A stretch of 39,849 nt of DNA, from the NCBI GenBank assembly GCA_030754885.1, contig JASLZL010000083.1, forward strand, positions 1-39,849, in the 5' to 3' direction. The position numbers were made by a program, and so were the translations under genes. The notes below the pieces were generated by a model. That model searched no databases. It saw only the letters and a list, made by a program, of their open reading frames with translations, and was not told where the DNA came from. Source of the DNA: Rhodospirillales bacterium (lineage in GTDB: Bacteria; Pseudomonadota; Alphaproteobacteria; Rhodospirillales; JASLLZ01). Of this stretch, positions 1 through 9,193 are shown piece after piece (positions within the stretch are counted from its first letter, which is position 1; every line of letters begins with the position of its first letter).

Positions 1-2
1 AG

Positions 3-770
3 CAGGTGGTGGGGTCGCGCGGTGAATCGTACGGTATGCCGGTGGTGGTCGGCGCCCTGCCGGGGGCCGGTGCGGCGGTTTCCGCCTTTGTCTCCTATAC
101 CCTGGCACGCAACACCTCGCGCCATCCCGAGAAGTACGGCACCGGCATCCCCGAAGGCATCATCGCGTCCGAGGCCGCCAACAGCTCCAACGTCGGCGGC
201 GCCCTCATCCCGACCTTCGCGCTAGGCATTCCGGGTTCGGTGGCGGCAGCGATCCTGATGGGCGTCATGATGTACATGGGGCTCAGGCCCGGGCCCAGGC
301 TGTTCATAGAGCAGATGCCGCTGATTCGCACGCTGGGCGTCTATCTGTTGTTCGGCTGCGTGCTGATCGGCGTCTTCGGGGCGCTGGTGGCGACCTACTT
401 CTATCGCATCACCCGGATTCCGCTGAATATCCTGATCCCGTGCACAATCGCCGCGGCGTCGCTCGGCGCCTACGTCAGCCGTACCGAATTCTTCGACGTC
501 GGCGTCATGCTGGGGATGGGCGTCCTGGGCTATGTCCTGCAAAAGTTCGACTATCCCCTGGCGGGCGTCGTGCTGGGCATGGTCCTGGGGCCAATCGCCG
601 AGGAATACTTCATCCAAAGCGGCGAGATGTTCGACTGGGACTACACGGTTTTCTTCACCCGACCCATCTGCCTGGTGCTGTGGATTGGCATCGCGGCATC
701 GCTCTTTGGTTCGCGAATTCTCGCCAAGCGCGATAAAATGCGCAACGCCGACAACGGCACACCGCCTTAA
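3..770 (+). CDS. TctA-family tricarboxylate transporter permease, 3' part
   Basis: This is the C-terminal half of the large membrane subunit of a tripartite tricarboxylate transporter (TctA family), which imports carboxylates with a periplasmic binding protein and a small TctB subunit. The frame is open at the window edge, so the start is missing. About 255 residues are visible against roughly 500 for the family. Typical features are a long run of hydrophobic segments, the stretch ending in SEAANSSNVGGALIPTFALGIPGS, and the GLRPGP motif. The GTG at position 6 is internal, not a start. The gene ends 31 bases before the gamma-glutamyltransferase-like gene on the same strand, so the transporter probably supplies the substrate of the downstream enzymes. 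The substrate cannot be read from the sequence. Confidence 0.9.
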   Translation, partial: QVVGSRGESYGMPVVVGALPGAGAAVSAFVSYTLARNTSRHPEKYGTGIPEGIIASEAANSSNVGGALIPTFALGIPGSVAAAILMGVMMYMGLRPGPRLFIEQMPLIRTLGVYLLFGCVLIGVFGALVATYFYRITRIPLNILIPCTIAAASLGAYVSRTEFFDVGVMLGMGVLGYVLQKFDYPLAGVVLGMVLGPIAEEYFIQSGEMFDWDYTVFFTRPICLVLWIGIAASLFGSRILAKRDKMRNADNGTPP

Positions 771-801
771 CCAATGAACCAACCCCGAGAGGAAACGAAA
801 C

Positions 802-2526
802 ATGCCCTCCCCCTATCGCGCCCGTGTCGTCGGCACCCAGCACATGGCCGTAGCCGGCCACTACCTTGCCGCTCAGGCGGCCCTGCAAATTCTTGAGGCC
901 GGGGGCAACGCCATTGACGCCGGGTGCGCCGGCGGCATCGCGCTGGGCGTTTTGCAAAGCGAGTTCGTCAGCTTCGGCGGCGTGGCACCGATCATGATCC
1001 GACCCGCCGACAGTAGCGAGGTGGTGACCATCACCGGGCTTGGTCATTGGCCCAAGGCGGCGTCGCTCGACGTTTTCCTTAACGAGCACGACGGCCACAT
1101 CCCGGACGGCATCCTATGCACCGTCATGCCCGCCGCCCCCGACGCGTGGATCACGGCGCTGGAGCGCTACGGCACTATGGGCTTTGCCGAAGTCGTCGCC
1201 GCCGCCATCCGCTTCGCCCGTGACGGCTTTCCGGTAAATGCGCTTTTGAACCAGATGATTGCGGACCGCGCCGAAGGCTACTCTCGCTGGCCGGCGAGCG
1301 CCGATATCTACCTTCCCGGCGGCAAACCGCCCCAGCTCGGAGAGTTGTTCCTCCAAACGGACCTGGGCCGTACCATCCAGCACATGGCGGACGAAGACAC
1401 AGCAGCAGCGGCCAAGGGGGGCCGCGAAGCCGGTCTTAAGGCGGCACGCGACGCCTTCTACAAGGGCGACATCGCCGCCGCCATGGTGGAATACCACGCT
1501 GAGAACGGCGGCTGGATGACGGCCGAGGACCTGGCCGATTTCAGCGTCGAGGTCCTCCCGGCTTCAAAGACCCGCTTCGGCGACGTCGACTATTACGCCT
1601 GTGGACCCTGGTGCCAGGGGCCGATGGTGGCGCAGACCCTCAACATCCTTAACGGTTTCGACCTTAAGGCGATGGGCCACAACGAAGCGGCCTATATCCA
1701 TACCATCGTCGAGGCGCTCAAACTGGCCTACGCCGACCGCCACCACTATTACGGCGATCCCAACTTCGTCGACGTGCCGATGGAGGCTCTTTTGAGCGAC
1801 GAGCACGCCGAGCGAAGGCGCAAGATGATCGATGCCGAAAAGGCGGCGCCCGGCATGCCAGAGCCGGGATCGCCCGCCGACCTAGGCGTGCTGGCGGCGG
1901 GTCCGGCGGCCGAGGCGGCGCGCGAAGAGATCGTCGATGGCCTCGATACCTCATACGTTTGCGCCGTCGATAGCCAGGGCAACCTGTTCTCGTCAACGCC
2001 GAGCGACGCCTCATCGACGTCACCGGTCATCCCCGGTCTCGGCTTCGTCCCCTCGTCGCGGGGCACCCAGTCATGGGCCGATCCCGCGATGCCGGCCTGC
2101 ATGGCGCCCGGCAAGCGTCCGCGCCTCACCCCCAACCCGGCCATCGCCATCCGCCCGGGACACTGGGAGATGCCCTTCGGCACGCCGGGCAACGACGTGC
2201 AGGTGCAGGCCATGGTTCAGGTCCTCATCAACATCGCCGTCTTCGACATGGTGCCGCAAGAGGCGGTCGAAAAACCGCGCTTCGCCACCGTCAGCTTCCC
2301 CCGGTCATCGGAATCCCACGCCTACTACCCAGGACGCCTGCATGCGGAAAGCCGCATTCCCGAGCGCACCCGCGAGGCGCTAACGGCCCTCGGCCACGAA
2401 GTTCACCCCTGGGACCATTGGGAGTGGAAAGCGGGCGAGGTCTGCGCCATCAAGCTCGACGCCAAGTCCGGCATGATGGAAGGCGCCGCCGACCCCCGCC
2501 GGCCAAGCGGCATCGCCGGCTGGTGA
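802..2526 (+). CDS. Gamma-glutamyltransferase-like Ntn-hydrolase
   Basis: A 574-residue member of the gamma-glutamyltranspeptidase family, which self-cleaves and hydrolyses or transfers gamma-glutamyl or related amide groups. The N-terminal region has the family landmarks EAGGNAIDA and SFGGVAP. The predicted cleavage site and nucleophile is Thr383 in DTSYVCAVDSQGN, which lines up with the TTHxSVVD motif of E. coli Ggt. A PSSRG motif sits where the oxyanion-hole serines are expected. No signal peptide is visible, so a cytoplasmic location is likely, unlike classical periplasmic Ggt. A GAGAGGAAA Shine-Dalgarno supports the ATG. It lies between a TctA transporter gene and an acyl-CoA ligase gene, which suggests a catabolic amidohydrolase role rather than glutathione turnover. 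The substrate is unknown. Confidence 0.9.
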   Translation: MPSPYRARVVGTQHMAVAGHYLAAQAALQILEAGGNAIDAGCAGGIALGVLQSEFVSFGGVAPIMIRPADSSEVVTITGLGHWPKAASLDVFLNEHDGHIPDGILCTVMPAAPDAWITALERYGTMGFAEVVAAAIRFARDGFPVNALLNQMIADRAEGYSRWPASADIYLPGGKPPQLGELFLQTDLGRTIQHMADEDTAAAAKGGREAGLKAARDAFYKGDIAAAMVEYHAENGGWMTAEDLADFSVEVLPASKTRFGDVDYYACGPWCQGPMVAQTLNILNGFDLKAMGHNEAAYIHTIVEALKLAYADRHHYYGDPNFVDVPMEALLSDEHAERRRKMIDAEKAAPGMPEPGSPADLGVLAAGPAAEAAREEIVDGLDTSYVCAVDSQGNLFSSTPSDASSTSPVIPGLGFVPSSRGTQSWADPAMPACMAPGKRPRLTPNPAIAIRPGHWEMPFGTPGNDVQVQAMVQVLINIAVFDMVPQEAVEKPRFATVSFPRSSESHAYYPGRLHAESRIPERTREALTALGHEVHPWDHWEWKAGEVCAIKLDAKSGMMEGAADPRRPSGIAGW

Positions 2527-2563
2527 GGAAGGAGCGGGCCGCAACCCTACACCGGCGCGTACC

Positions 2564-4192
2564 ATGACCAAAACCGGCCCCGACACGCCGGCAGCGCAGT
2601 TTCGCGCCGAGATCGAAAGCGAGGGGCTGCATCCCAACCTGGGCGCTCTGGTCGCCGAGGCGGCGGCACGCTATCCCGAGCGCCCGCTCTGGGTCTCCAT
2701 CGACGGCCAGGGTCCGGACATAACCTATGGCGCCTTCGAGGCCCAGGCCAACCAGTGCGCCAACGCGTTTGGCGCCCTCGGTGTCGGCAAGGGGACCCAC
2801 GTCGGCGTCATGCTGCCCAACGTCGCGCCCTTTCTGGTCACCTGGGTGGCGCTCGCCCGACTCGGTGCCGTCATGGTGCCGATCAACATCGGCTATACGC
2901 CAAGCGAACTTTGCTACACCCTTGAGAATGGCGATGTGGAAGTGCTGGTCATCGATGACGAGCGCATGGCGGCCCTGACCGGCATTGAGGGCCGCGCCGC
3001 CCTGATCGCCGATGACCGGGTGATCGTCTTGGGTTCGCCGCCGGCGCCCTTCGTCCACGACTGGTTCGCCCTGACCGACGGTGCGTCGGCTGTCTTTGAG
3101 GCATCCGCCGACGTCGGCCCCGACGATCTGGCGACCATCCAATACACGTCGGGCACCACGGGCCTGCCCAAGGGATGCATGCTGACCCATCGCTATTGGC
3201 TGATCATCGGCAAGGTGCTGGCGCGCCGGGGACCGACCGTGGAGCGCCTTTTGCTCGACTTGCCGCTTCACTACTTGGGCGCCCAGTGGCGGTTCTGGAT
3301 GGCGCTTTATGCCGGTGGTGCGATTTGCGTCGCGCTTCGCTACACCCTGAACGGATTGATTGAGCGCATCCGCACCCACGACATCGACTTCACCTCTATG
3401 TTCGATCAGGTGGCGAAGCTGCCCGAAGGCGCGGCGGACGGCGACAATAAACTCAAGCGCATCTCCATCGCCGGCCTGAGCCCGGACCTTCACGCAACCC
3501 TTGAGACCCGTTTTGGCGCGCCGGCGCGCGAGGGCTATGGCATGACCGAGGTTGGCGCCACCCTTTACATGCCGTTCGAGGAAACGGCCATGGCGGGGTC
3601 CGGATCGTGCGGCATACCGTCGCCTTTCCGCCATTGCAAGATCGTTGATGCCGAAGGCGCGGCAGTGGCGTCGGGCGGGACGGGTGAATTGTGGGTGCGG
3701 GGCGCCGGCATCCTCAAAGGCTACTACAACCAGCCCGAAGCCACCGCCGCCGCCTTTTCCGGTGAGTGGTTCCGTACCGGCGATCTCTTTCGCCAGGACA
3801 CGGATGGATATTACTACGCGGTCGGGCGCATTAAGGACATGGTCCGGCGCAGCGGCGAGAACATCTCGGCTCAGGAGGTCGAAGCGGCGCTCCTGGCCAT
3901 GCCCGAGGTGCGCCAGGCCGCCGTCGTCGCAGTCCCCGATTCTTTCCGCGGCGAAGAGGTCAAGGCCTTCGTCGTCTTGGAACCCGGACTGGCCCCCGCC
4001 GACGTGCCGCCGGACCCCATATTCGCCCATTGCGCCCAACGCCTGGCCCGCTTCAAGGTGCCGCGCTATCTGCACTATGTCGATAGCCTGCCGAAGACGG
4101 CCTCCAACAAGGTCGCCAAGCACCGGCTGACGGCTGGCGACGATCCCCCCGGAGTAAGCTACGATCGCGTCGAAGGGACATGGCGGAGGTGA
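2564..4192 (+). CDS. AMP-dependent acyl-CoA ligase, CaiC-like
   Basis: A 542-residue ANL-superfamily adenylate-forming enzyme that activates a carboxylic acid with ATP and joins it to CoA. The P-loop-like motif YTSGTTGLPKG is at about residues 194-204, GYGMTE near 324, RTGDL near 404 and the hinge GRIKDMVRRSGENIS near 421. The C-terminal catalytic lysine falls in PKTASNKVAKH. It resembles crotonobetaine/carnitine-CoA ligases and short- or medium-chain acyl-CoA synthetases; the exact acid is not predictable. The start ATG lies 37 bases after the previous stop; a GAGGAAGGAG stretch sits further upstream than usual, so the start is fairly but not fully certain. The 3' end overlaps the next gene by 13 bases, indicating translational coupling. 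Confidence 0.9.
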   Translation: MTKTGPDTPAAQFRAEIESEGLHPNLGALVAEAAARYPERPLWVSIDGQGPDITYGAFEAQANQCANAFGALGVGKGTHVGVMLPNVAPFLVTWVALARLGAVMVPINIGYTPSELCYTLENGDVEVLVIDDERMAALTGIEGRAALIADDRVIVLGSPPAPFVHDWFALTDGASAVFEASADVGPDDLATIQYTSGTTGLPKGCMLTHRYWLIIGKVLARRGPTVERLLLDLPLHYLGAQWRFWMALYAGGAICVALRYTLNGLIERIRTHDIDFTSMFDQVAKLPEGAADGDNKLKRISIAGLSPDLHATLETRFGAPAREGYGMTEVGATLYMPFEETAMAGSGSCGIPSPFRHCKIVDAEGAAVASGGTGELWVRGAGILKGYYNQPEATAAAFSGEWFRTGDLFRQDTDGYYYAVGRIKDMVRRSGENISAQEVEAALLAMPEVRQAAVVAVPDSFRGEEVKAFVVLEPGLAPADVPPDPIFAHCAQRLARFKVPRYLHYVDSLPKTASNKVAKHRLTAGDDPPGVSYDRVEGTWRR

Positions 4193-6282
4193 GGGGCGCA
4201 GGGCGAGGTAGGATCGAACGGTTCAACCCCATCGCCCTTGAGATCCTGAGCAACAAGGTGAGTGCGGCGACCGACCAGATGGCCGCCACCTTGCAGCGTT
4301 CGGCCCGCTCCACCTTCGTCAAGGAAGCGGCCGATTTCGGCACTGGACTGGTCGACCCGTCGGGCCGCGTCTTCGCCTATCCGTCCTCGGCCAGCGTACA
4401 GTTCCTCATCGACAGCGATTGCGGCCCGACCATCCGCGCCGTACCCGACGTCGAGCCCGGAGACGTCATCGTCACCAACGATCCCTACACCTCCGAAGGC
4501 TTGGCGTCCCACATGCCGGACCTTCACATGCTGCGGCCCTATTTTCACAAGGGCCGTGTCGTCTGCTACGGCTGGTGTTACATCCACTGCACCGACATCG
4601 GCGGTGCCGTGCCGTCCTCGATCTCGCCGTCGAACCGCGAGATATTCCAAGAAGGTATCAGGATTCCGCCCCTCAAGGCCGTACGCAAGGGCGTCTTCAA
4701 CCCGGATTTCGTAGCACTTTTCACTGCCAACAGCCGCACACCCGAGATGAACTTAGGCGATGTCCGGGCCATGGTCGGGTGCCTGGAGACCGGCGCCCGG
4801 CGGGTCGCCGAGATGATCGAACGCCATGGTATCGACACCGTTTTTGCCTGCCCGGACGCTTTGCAAGACTACTCGGCGCTCAAGTCGCGCCAGGTACTGC
4901 GCCGGCTTCCCGACGGCAAATACGATTTCTGGGACTACATGGACGACGACCTGGTGTCTTCGATTCCGGTTCGCCTGCGGGTCCGCATGCGTGTCGATGA
5001 CGGCCGCGTGAACTTCGATTTCACAGGCACCGATCCGCAGGTCGATGCGGCCTATAACATCGCCACGGCGGGCAAGCGCCACCACTGGCTGACCGTGCGC
5101 CTGACCGGGTTCATGCTGACCCACGATCCGACCATGCCGCTAAACGCCGGACTGTTCCGTCACATCACCGTTACCAGCCCGCCGGGAACCATTATCAACG
5201 CCCAGTTTCCCGCCGCCGTCGGCATCCGCCACGCGACGGGCCGGCGCCTTACCGACGCCATGACCGGCGCCATGCTAAAGGCGGCGCCCGAGAGCGTGGC
5301 GGCGCCCACCTGCGGCGCCACCGTGCCCTTTGTCCTGGCCGAGACCGACCCGCGAACGGGCAAACGGCGGCTGATGGTGATTGAGCCCCTGCGCGGCGGC
5401 ATGGGGGCATGGAATGGCGGCGACGGGGTCGATGCCCGCGATGCCACCACGTCGAACCTCAACAACCACCCCATCGAAGTCGTCGAAGAGGAGGCCGGCG
5501 TCATCGTTCGCGAATACGACGTGCCGATCGATTCGGGCGGTCCGGGGCAGTGGCGCGGCGGCACCGGACAAATGCTCACCATCGAAGTCCTACGCGACGG
5601 CGGCACCATCCTGGCGCGCGGCATGGAGCGCATGCGCTTTCCCCCCTACGGGGTTGCGGGCGGGCGGCCGGGGGCGCCGTTTCGCGCCGTCTTCAACAAG
5701 GGCCGCGCCGACGAACGTCCTTTGGCAAAGATAGACCAGCTGGCGGTAGGCGCCGGCGACACGGTCACCTTCATGCTGCCCGGCGCCAGCGGCTATGGGA
5801 ATCCCTACCGGCGTCCTCCGGCCAAGGTACTGGAAGACGTAATGATGGGCTTTGTCAGCCTCGCGGCGGCAGAGAGCGAGTACGGCGTCGTCATCGTCAA
5901 AGGCCACGTCGATGCGGCGGCGACCCGCCGGCGGCGCGCCGGCCGGCGCGCGGCCCGCCCAGGTTTCGATTTCGGGGCCGAGCGCGAGGCCTGGGAGACG
6001 GTCTTCGACGACGCCATCATGGAGGAGCTTAACCGCCGGCTATTCCTTTTACCGCCCTCGCTCCGGTCCGCGACGCGGCGGCGCATCTTCGCCCATGCCG
6101 TGCCCGACCTACCCCCGGTCGGAAGCACGCCGCTGGCCAAGGTCCTGGCCGACGCGGATGAGGCCCGGGCGCGCCTGCGAAGCGCCATGGACGAATTCCT
6201 GGGCCCCACCGCCGGCAGGGCTCCGCCGAGGCCGCTTAGGCGGGTCGGTCCAGGCCCATGGCACTCAAGGTGTGGAGAATGA
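4180..6282 (+). CDS. Hydantoinase B / acetone carboxylase alpha-like protein (HyuB family)
   Basis: A 700-residue member of the HyuB (hydantoinase_B) family, which normally acts with HyuA in ATP-dependent opening of hydantoin or oxoproline rings or in carboxylation. It begins with the family signature FNPIALEILSNKVSA and contains VTNDPYTSEGLASHMPDLH, GFMLTHD and the FNKGRADE / PGASGYGNP segments. It is clearly paralogous to the minus-strand gene at 7040-9115. No HyuA partner is visible. The start overlaps the ligase gene, so it belongs to the same operon as the genes from the transporter onward. The last residues look unlike the paralogue, and the 3' end runs 47 bases into the convergent kinase-like gene. 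This suggests the original stop was lost and the reading frame extended. Confidence 0.9.
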   Translation: MAEVRGAGRGRIERFNPIALEILSNKVSAATDQMAATLQRSARSTFVKEAADFGTGLVDPSGRVFAYPSSASVQFLIDSDCGPTIRAVPDVEPGDVIVTNDPYTSEGLASHMPDLHMLRPYFHKGRVVCYGWCYIHCTDIGGAVPSSISPSNREIFQEGIRIPPLKAVRKGVFNPDFVALFTANSRTPEMNLGDVRAMVGCLETGARRVAEMIERHGIDTVFACPDALQDYSALKSRQVLRRLPDGKYDFWDYMDDDLVSSIPVRLRVRMRVDDGRVNFDFTGTDPQVDAAYNIATAGKRHHWLTVRLTGFMLTHDPTMPLNAGLFRHITVTSPPGTIINAQFPAAVGIRHATGRRLTDAMTGAMLKAAPESVAAPTCGATVPFVLAETDPRTGKRRLMVIEPLRGGMGAWNGGDGVDARDATTSNLNNHPIEVVEEEAGVIVREYDVPIDSGGPGQWRGGTGQMLTIEVLRDGGTILARGMERMRFPPYGVAGGRPGAPFRAVFNKGRADERPLAKIDQLAVGAGDTVTFMLPGASGYGNPYRRPPAKVLEDVMMGFVSLAAAESEYGVVIVKGHVDAAATRRRRAGRRAARPGFDFGAEREAWETVFDDAIMEELNRRLFLLPPSLRSATRRRIFAHAVPDLPPVGSTPLAKVLADADEARARLRSAMDEFLGPTAGRAPPRPLRRVGPGPWHSRCGE

Positions 6283-6916
6283 CGTCGACGACCTGTTCAT
6301 GGTCGGAAAAGTTGTCCGTGTTGATGATCAGGTCATAGTTGAGGGGATCGTTAAGCCGCGAGTGGAACACGGTCCACAGGAACGCCCCGCGCCGGCGGTT
6401 GCTTTCCCGTACCTTTTTCTTGGCAAGCGCTGTCGAAATATCATCCTGCTTGGCGATCCGTTTGGCGCAGGCATCCACCGACCCGATGATGCGGACGCGC
6501 AGAACATCGCGGCCGGCCAGGACGATGTGGCTGCCGCGGCCCAAGATGACGCCACCCTTCCAATACAGCCCGCGCATGGTCGTCACCAACGCGCGGTGAT
6601 AGTCGTCGCGCCGCACGTTTTGGCCGAAGACCAGGGAGTACAACCACGAATCGCTGGATCCGCTGACCATCTCGTGGAGCTTCATCATGAGATCGGCATC
6701 GACATCGGCGTTGTCGGCGATGGTGTCCAGAATCTCCTTGCCGTAGCATTCGACGCCGAGGCGCTTGGCCAGGGCATAGGCTACGTGATAGCCGCCGCTG
6801 CCGATGATACGAGAGATGGTGACCACCGGCTTGCGGGGTTCCTTGCCGCTCTTTTTCTCATGATCGGTACCGGCCTGGACGATAGCCCGAATGACGCTTT
6901 GCGCTCCCAATGCCAT
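6236..6916 (-). CDS. Cytidylate kinase-like family protein
   Basis: A 226-residue protein of the cytidylate kinase-like family (the Cytidylate_kin2 type), a P-loop kinase relative whose substrate is generally unknown. The nucleotide-binding region is ISRIIGSGGYHVAYALAKRLG near residues 33-53. The GRGSHIVL segment and a run of arginines (VRESNRRRG) that could bind phosphates follow. A GGGAGAG Shine-Dalgarno just upstream of the ATG supports the start. It stands alone on the minus strand between two hydantoinase-B genes and is convergent with, and overlapping, the upstream one. Nothing nearby links it to nucleotide metabolism, so it may simply have been inserted between the paired hyuB genes. 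Confidence 0.85.
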   Translation of the reverse strand: MALGAQSVIRAIVQAGTDHEKKSGKEPRKPVVTISRIIGSGGYHVAYALAKRLGVECYGKEILDTIADNADVDADLMMKLHEMVSGSSDSWLYSLVFGQNVRRDDYHRALVTTMRGLYWKGGVILGRGSHIVLAGRDVLRVRIIGSVDACAKRIAKQDDISTALAKKKVRESNRRRGAFLWTVFHSRLNDPLNYDLIINTDNFSDHEQVVDVILHTLSAMGLDRPA

Positions 6917-7039
6917 TTGTCTCTCCCCCTATCCCATGACGTCGCCGGCTTGCCCAATAATTATACCGCCTGGTTCGAGCCAAGGGTAGGGTGCGGCCCA
7001 GTTCCCGGACCCGTTTCGGCGTGTTTGATTTGTTGGCGG

Positions 7040-9115
7040 TTAAGGATGGTCGGGCGATGCCGGCTCAGCACCGAAATTCATTGCCATCGCGTCTTCAAGC
7101 CGCGCCTTGACGGCATCGGGATCGGCAAGCGCCTTGGCCAGGGACAAGGGTTTGCCGTCGGCCAGTTCGGGCACCGCGTGTTCAAAGACAGCGCGGCGCT
7201 TATCCTGGCGCACCGACTTGGGCAGGGCATAGAGACGCCGGTTCAAATCGCACATCGTCGGGTCATCGAACACCGCTTCCCAGGCCTCGCGTTCGGGACC
7301 GAAATCAAAATCGGCGCGGATGTTGTCCTTGACGCGGGCGGCACGCCGCCGGTCCGTCGCCCCTTTGTCGACGGCACCCTGTTTGCTCACCACGACACCG
7401 AAATCGGCCGCCGCCGCCTGGCGGGTTACAAAGCCGGTTTCCACGTCGCGCCTGACCGCTTCGGGGTCGCGCTGATAGGGATCGCCATAGCCGCTACCGC
7501 CCGGCGAAAAAAACGTGACGGTGTCGCCCGCCTTGACCGGCAACTCGTCAATCTTGCCCAATTCCTTCTCATCGGCGCGCCCCATGTTGTGCACGCAGCG
7601 CATCGCCTGCGCCGGCTTGGCGCCGCCATAGCCCCACGACGGAAAGCGCATGCGTTCCATGCCGCGTGCCAAAACCTTGCCGCCGTCTTTGAGGATCTCC
7701 ATGCTGAGGATCTGGCCGCTGCCGCCCCGCCACTTTCCGGCACCGCCGGAATCTGGGCGTATATCATAGCGCCGGACGATGACGCCGATATCCTCTTCAA
7801 TGGTCTCCAGGGGATGGTTGCTCAGGTTGGCGGCCGAGTTGTCGCGGGTATCGACCCCGTCGTGCCCCAAGTAGGCGCCCATGCCGCCGACCAGGGGCTC
7901 GATCACCGTGATATTGCGGTTGTTTCCCTGGGCGTCGCTTTCGGCCAACACCACCGGCACGATGGCGCCCGACGTGAGAGCCGACATGAGGTCGGGGACC
8001 GCCTTGAGGATGACGCCGTTGAGGGCGTCGTTGAGCCGCTGGGCGGCGGCGTGGCGGACCCCGACGGCATCGGGAAATTCGGCGTGGACCACCGTCCCCG
8101 GCGGGTTGACGGCCTTGATGTGGCGATAGATGCCGAAGTTGAGCGGCATGGTCTTGTCGTGGGTCAGGATAAACCGCGTCAACCGGATGACCAGCCACGG
8201 ATGACGGCCGCCCTGAGTGGGGATGTTATAGGCCGCCCTTACCTGGGGATCGGTGTTCGAAACATCGACCGTAACCTCGCCGTCCTCGACCGTCATGCGG
8301 ACGCGGAAGCGCAGCGGGATGTCGGTGACCAGGTCGTTGTCCATGAAGTCCCAGAATTCATAGGTGCCGTCGGGGATGCGGCGCAGCACGGCGCGCGTCT
8401 TGGCCGCCGCATAGTCCTGAACCGCCGCCTGGGCGCCAACGATGGTTTCCACCCCGTGTTGCGCGATCAGATCGCCAATGCGCTGGCCACCGGTGGCCAG
8501 TGCCGCCAGCATGGCCTTGATATCGGCGATGTTCTGGAACGGCGTGCGGCAGTTGGCCCTGATAAAACCCACCAGGTCCTCGTTCATCTCGCCGCCAACG
8601 GCGATCTTCATGGGCGGCACCAGAAGTCCTTCCTGAAAGACCTCGGTGCTGGACGGTGAAATGGAAGACGGCACGCGCCCGCCGATGTCCATGAAATGGA
8701 TAAAACACCAACCGTAAGCGATGATCTTGCCCTTGTGGAAGTAGGGCTGAATCAGGTGCAGGTCCGGAAGGTGCGTGGCCAGACCCCCTGAGCGGTAAGG
8801 ATCATTGGTCATAATGACATCGCCCGGTTTCAGGTCGGGCACTTCGCGGATGGAAGGGCCGCAAGGGCGCTCGATTGCGCTGACGGAAGTCGAATCGGGA
8901 TAGGCGAAGACGTGCCCGTCGCGGTCCACCAGCGCCGTGCCGAAGTCGCCCGCCTCTTTGACATAGACCGAGCGCGAGGCACGCTTCAGGTTCGATGTCA
9001 TCTCGTCGGCCACCGCCCCGAATTTGCGGCACATGATCTCCAGGGTTACCGGATCCAACTGCATGGCGCGTCTTTCATATCCGTTGTGTGCCGACGGTGG
9101 GTGGGCCGAAAACAT
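7040..9115 (-). CDS. Hydantoinase B-like protein, second paralogue
   Basis: A 691-residue HyuB-family protein and close paralogue of the gene at 4180-6282, in the opposite orientation. The core signature LDPVTLEIMCRKFGAVADEM starts near residue 19, and the MTNDPYRSGGLATHLPDLH and SPGGSGYGDPY motifs are present. The start at 9115 is supported by a GGGAGG Shine-Dalgarno 5-10 bases upstream; an internal ATG at 9064 has none. It is transcribed divergently from the selenoprotein gene and shares a 78-base intergenic region with it that contains a long operator-like inverted repeat. No HyuA-type ATPase subunit is seen beside it, so either the partner is elsewhere or this protein acts without one. 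Confidence 0.9.
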   Translation of the reverse strand: MFSAHPPSAHNGYERRAMQLDPVTLEIMCRKFGAVADEMTSNLKRASRSVYVKEAGDFGTALVDRDGHVFAYPDSTSVSAIERPCGPSIREVPDLKPGDVIMTNDPYRSGGLATHLPDLHLIQPYFHKGKIIAYGWCFIHFMDIGGRVPSSISPSSTEVFQEGLLVPPMKIAVGGEMNEDLVGFIRANCRTPFQNIADIKAMLAALATGGQRIGDLIAQHGVETIVGAQAAVQDYAAAKTRAVLRRIPDGTYEFWDFMDNDLVTDIPLRFRVRMTVEDGEVTVDVSNTDPQVRAAYNIPTQGGRHPWLVIRLTRFILTHDKTMPLNFGIYRHIKAVNPPGTVVHAEFPDAVGVRHAAAQRLNDALNGVILKAVPDLMSALTSGAIVPVVLAESDAQGNNRNITVIEPLVGGMGAYLGHDGVDTRDNSAANLSNHPLETIEEDIGVIVRRYDIRPDSGGAGKWRGGSGQILSMEILKDGGKVLARGMERMRFPSWGYGGAKPAQAMRCVHNMGRADEKELGKIDELPVKAGDTVTFFSPGGSGYGDPYQRDPEAVRRDVETGFVTRQAAAADFGVVVSKQGAVDKGATDRRRAARVKDNIRADFDFGPEREAWEAVFDDPTMCDLNRRLYALPKSVRQDKRRAVFEHAVPELADGKPLSLAKALADPDAVKARLEDAMAMNFGAEPASPDHP

Positions 9116-9135
9116 TATCGCCTCCCCGGGGAACG

Positions 9136-9163
9136 GTCAAACGGCCCGCGCCGCCCGTTTGAC
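9136..9163. promoter_or_regulatory. Operator-like inverted repeat in the hyuB/selenoprotein divergent region
   Basis: Perfect 9-bp arms, GTCAAACGG at 9136-9144 and CCGTTTGAC at 9155-9163, are separated by 10 bp. The right arm overlaps the TTGACA -35 element of the rightward promoter. A regulator bound here could control both divergent genes. The regulator is not identifiable. Confidence 0.6.
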
Positions 9164-9188
9164 AGGCGCGGCATAGCACACCTATGGT
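9159..9188 (+). promoter_or_regulatory. Sigma70-type promoter of the selenoprotein gene
   Basis: TTGACA at 9159-9164 and TATGGT at 9183-9188 are separated by 18 bp. Transcription would start at about 9194-9196, essentially at the ATG of the downstream gene. No Shine-Dalgarno lies before that ATG, so the mRNA may be leaderless. Confidence 0.5.
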
Positions 9189-9193
9189 CCGTC

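Noticed and set aside
2450-4123. A 557-codon minus-strand frame
   Set aside because: It is a shadow of the acyl-CoA ligase gene, which carries every ANL motif.
5852-8659. A 935-codon plus-strand open frame
   Set aside because: It runs antisense through the kinase-like gene and the second hydantoinase-B gene, both with clear family motifs. The translation has no domain and is a high-GC shadow frame.
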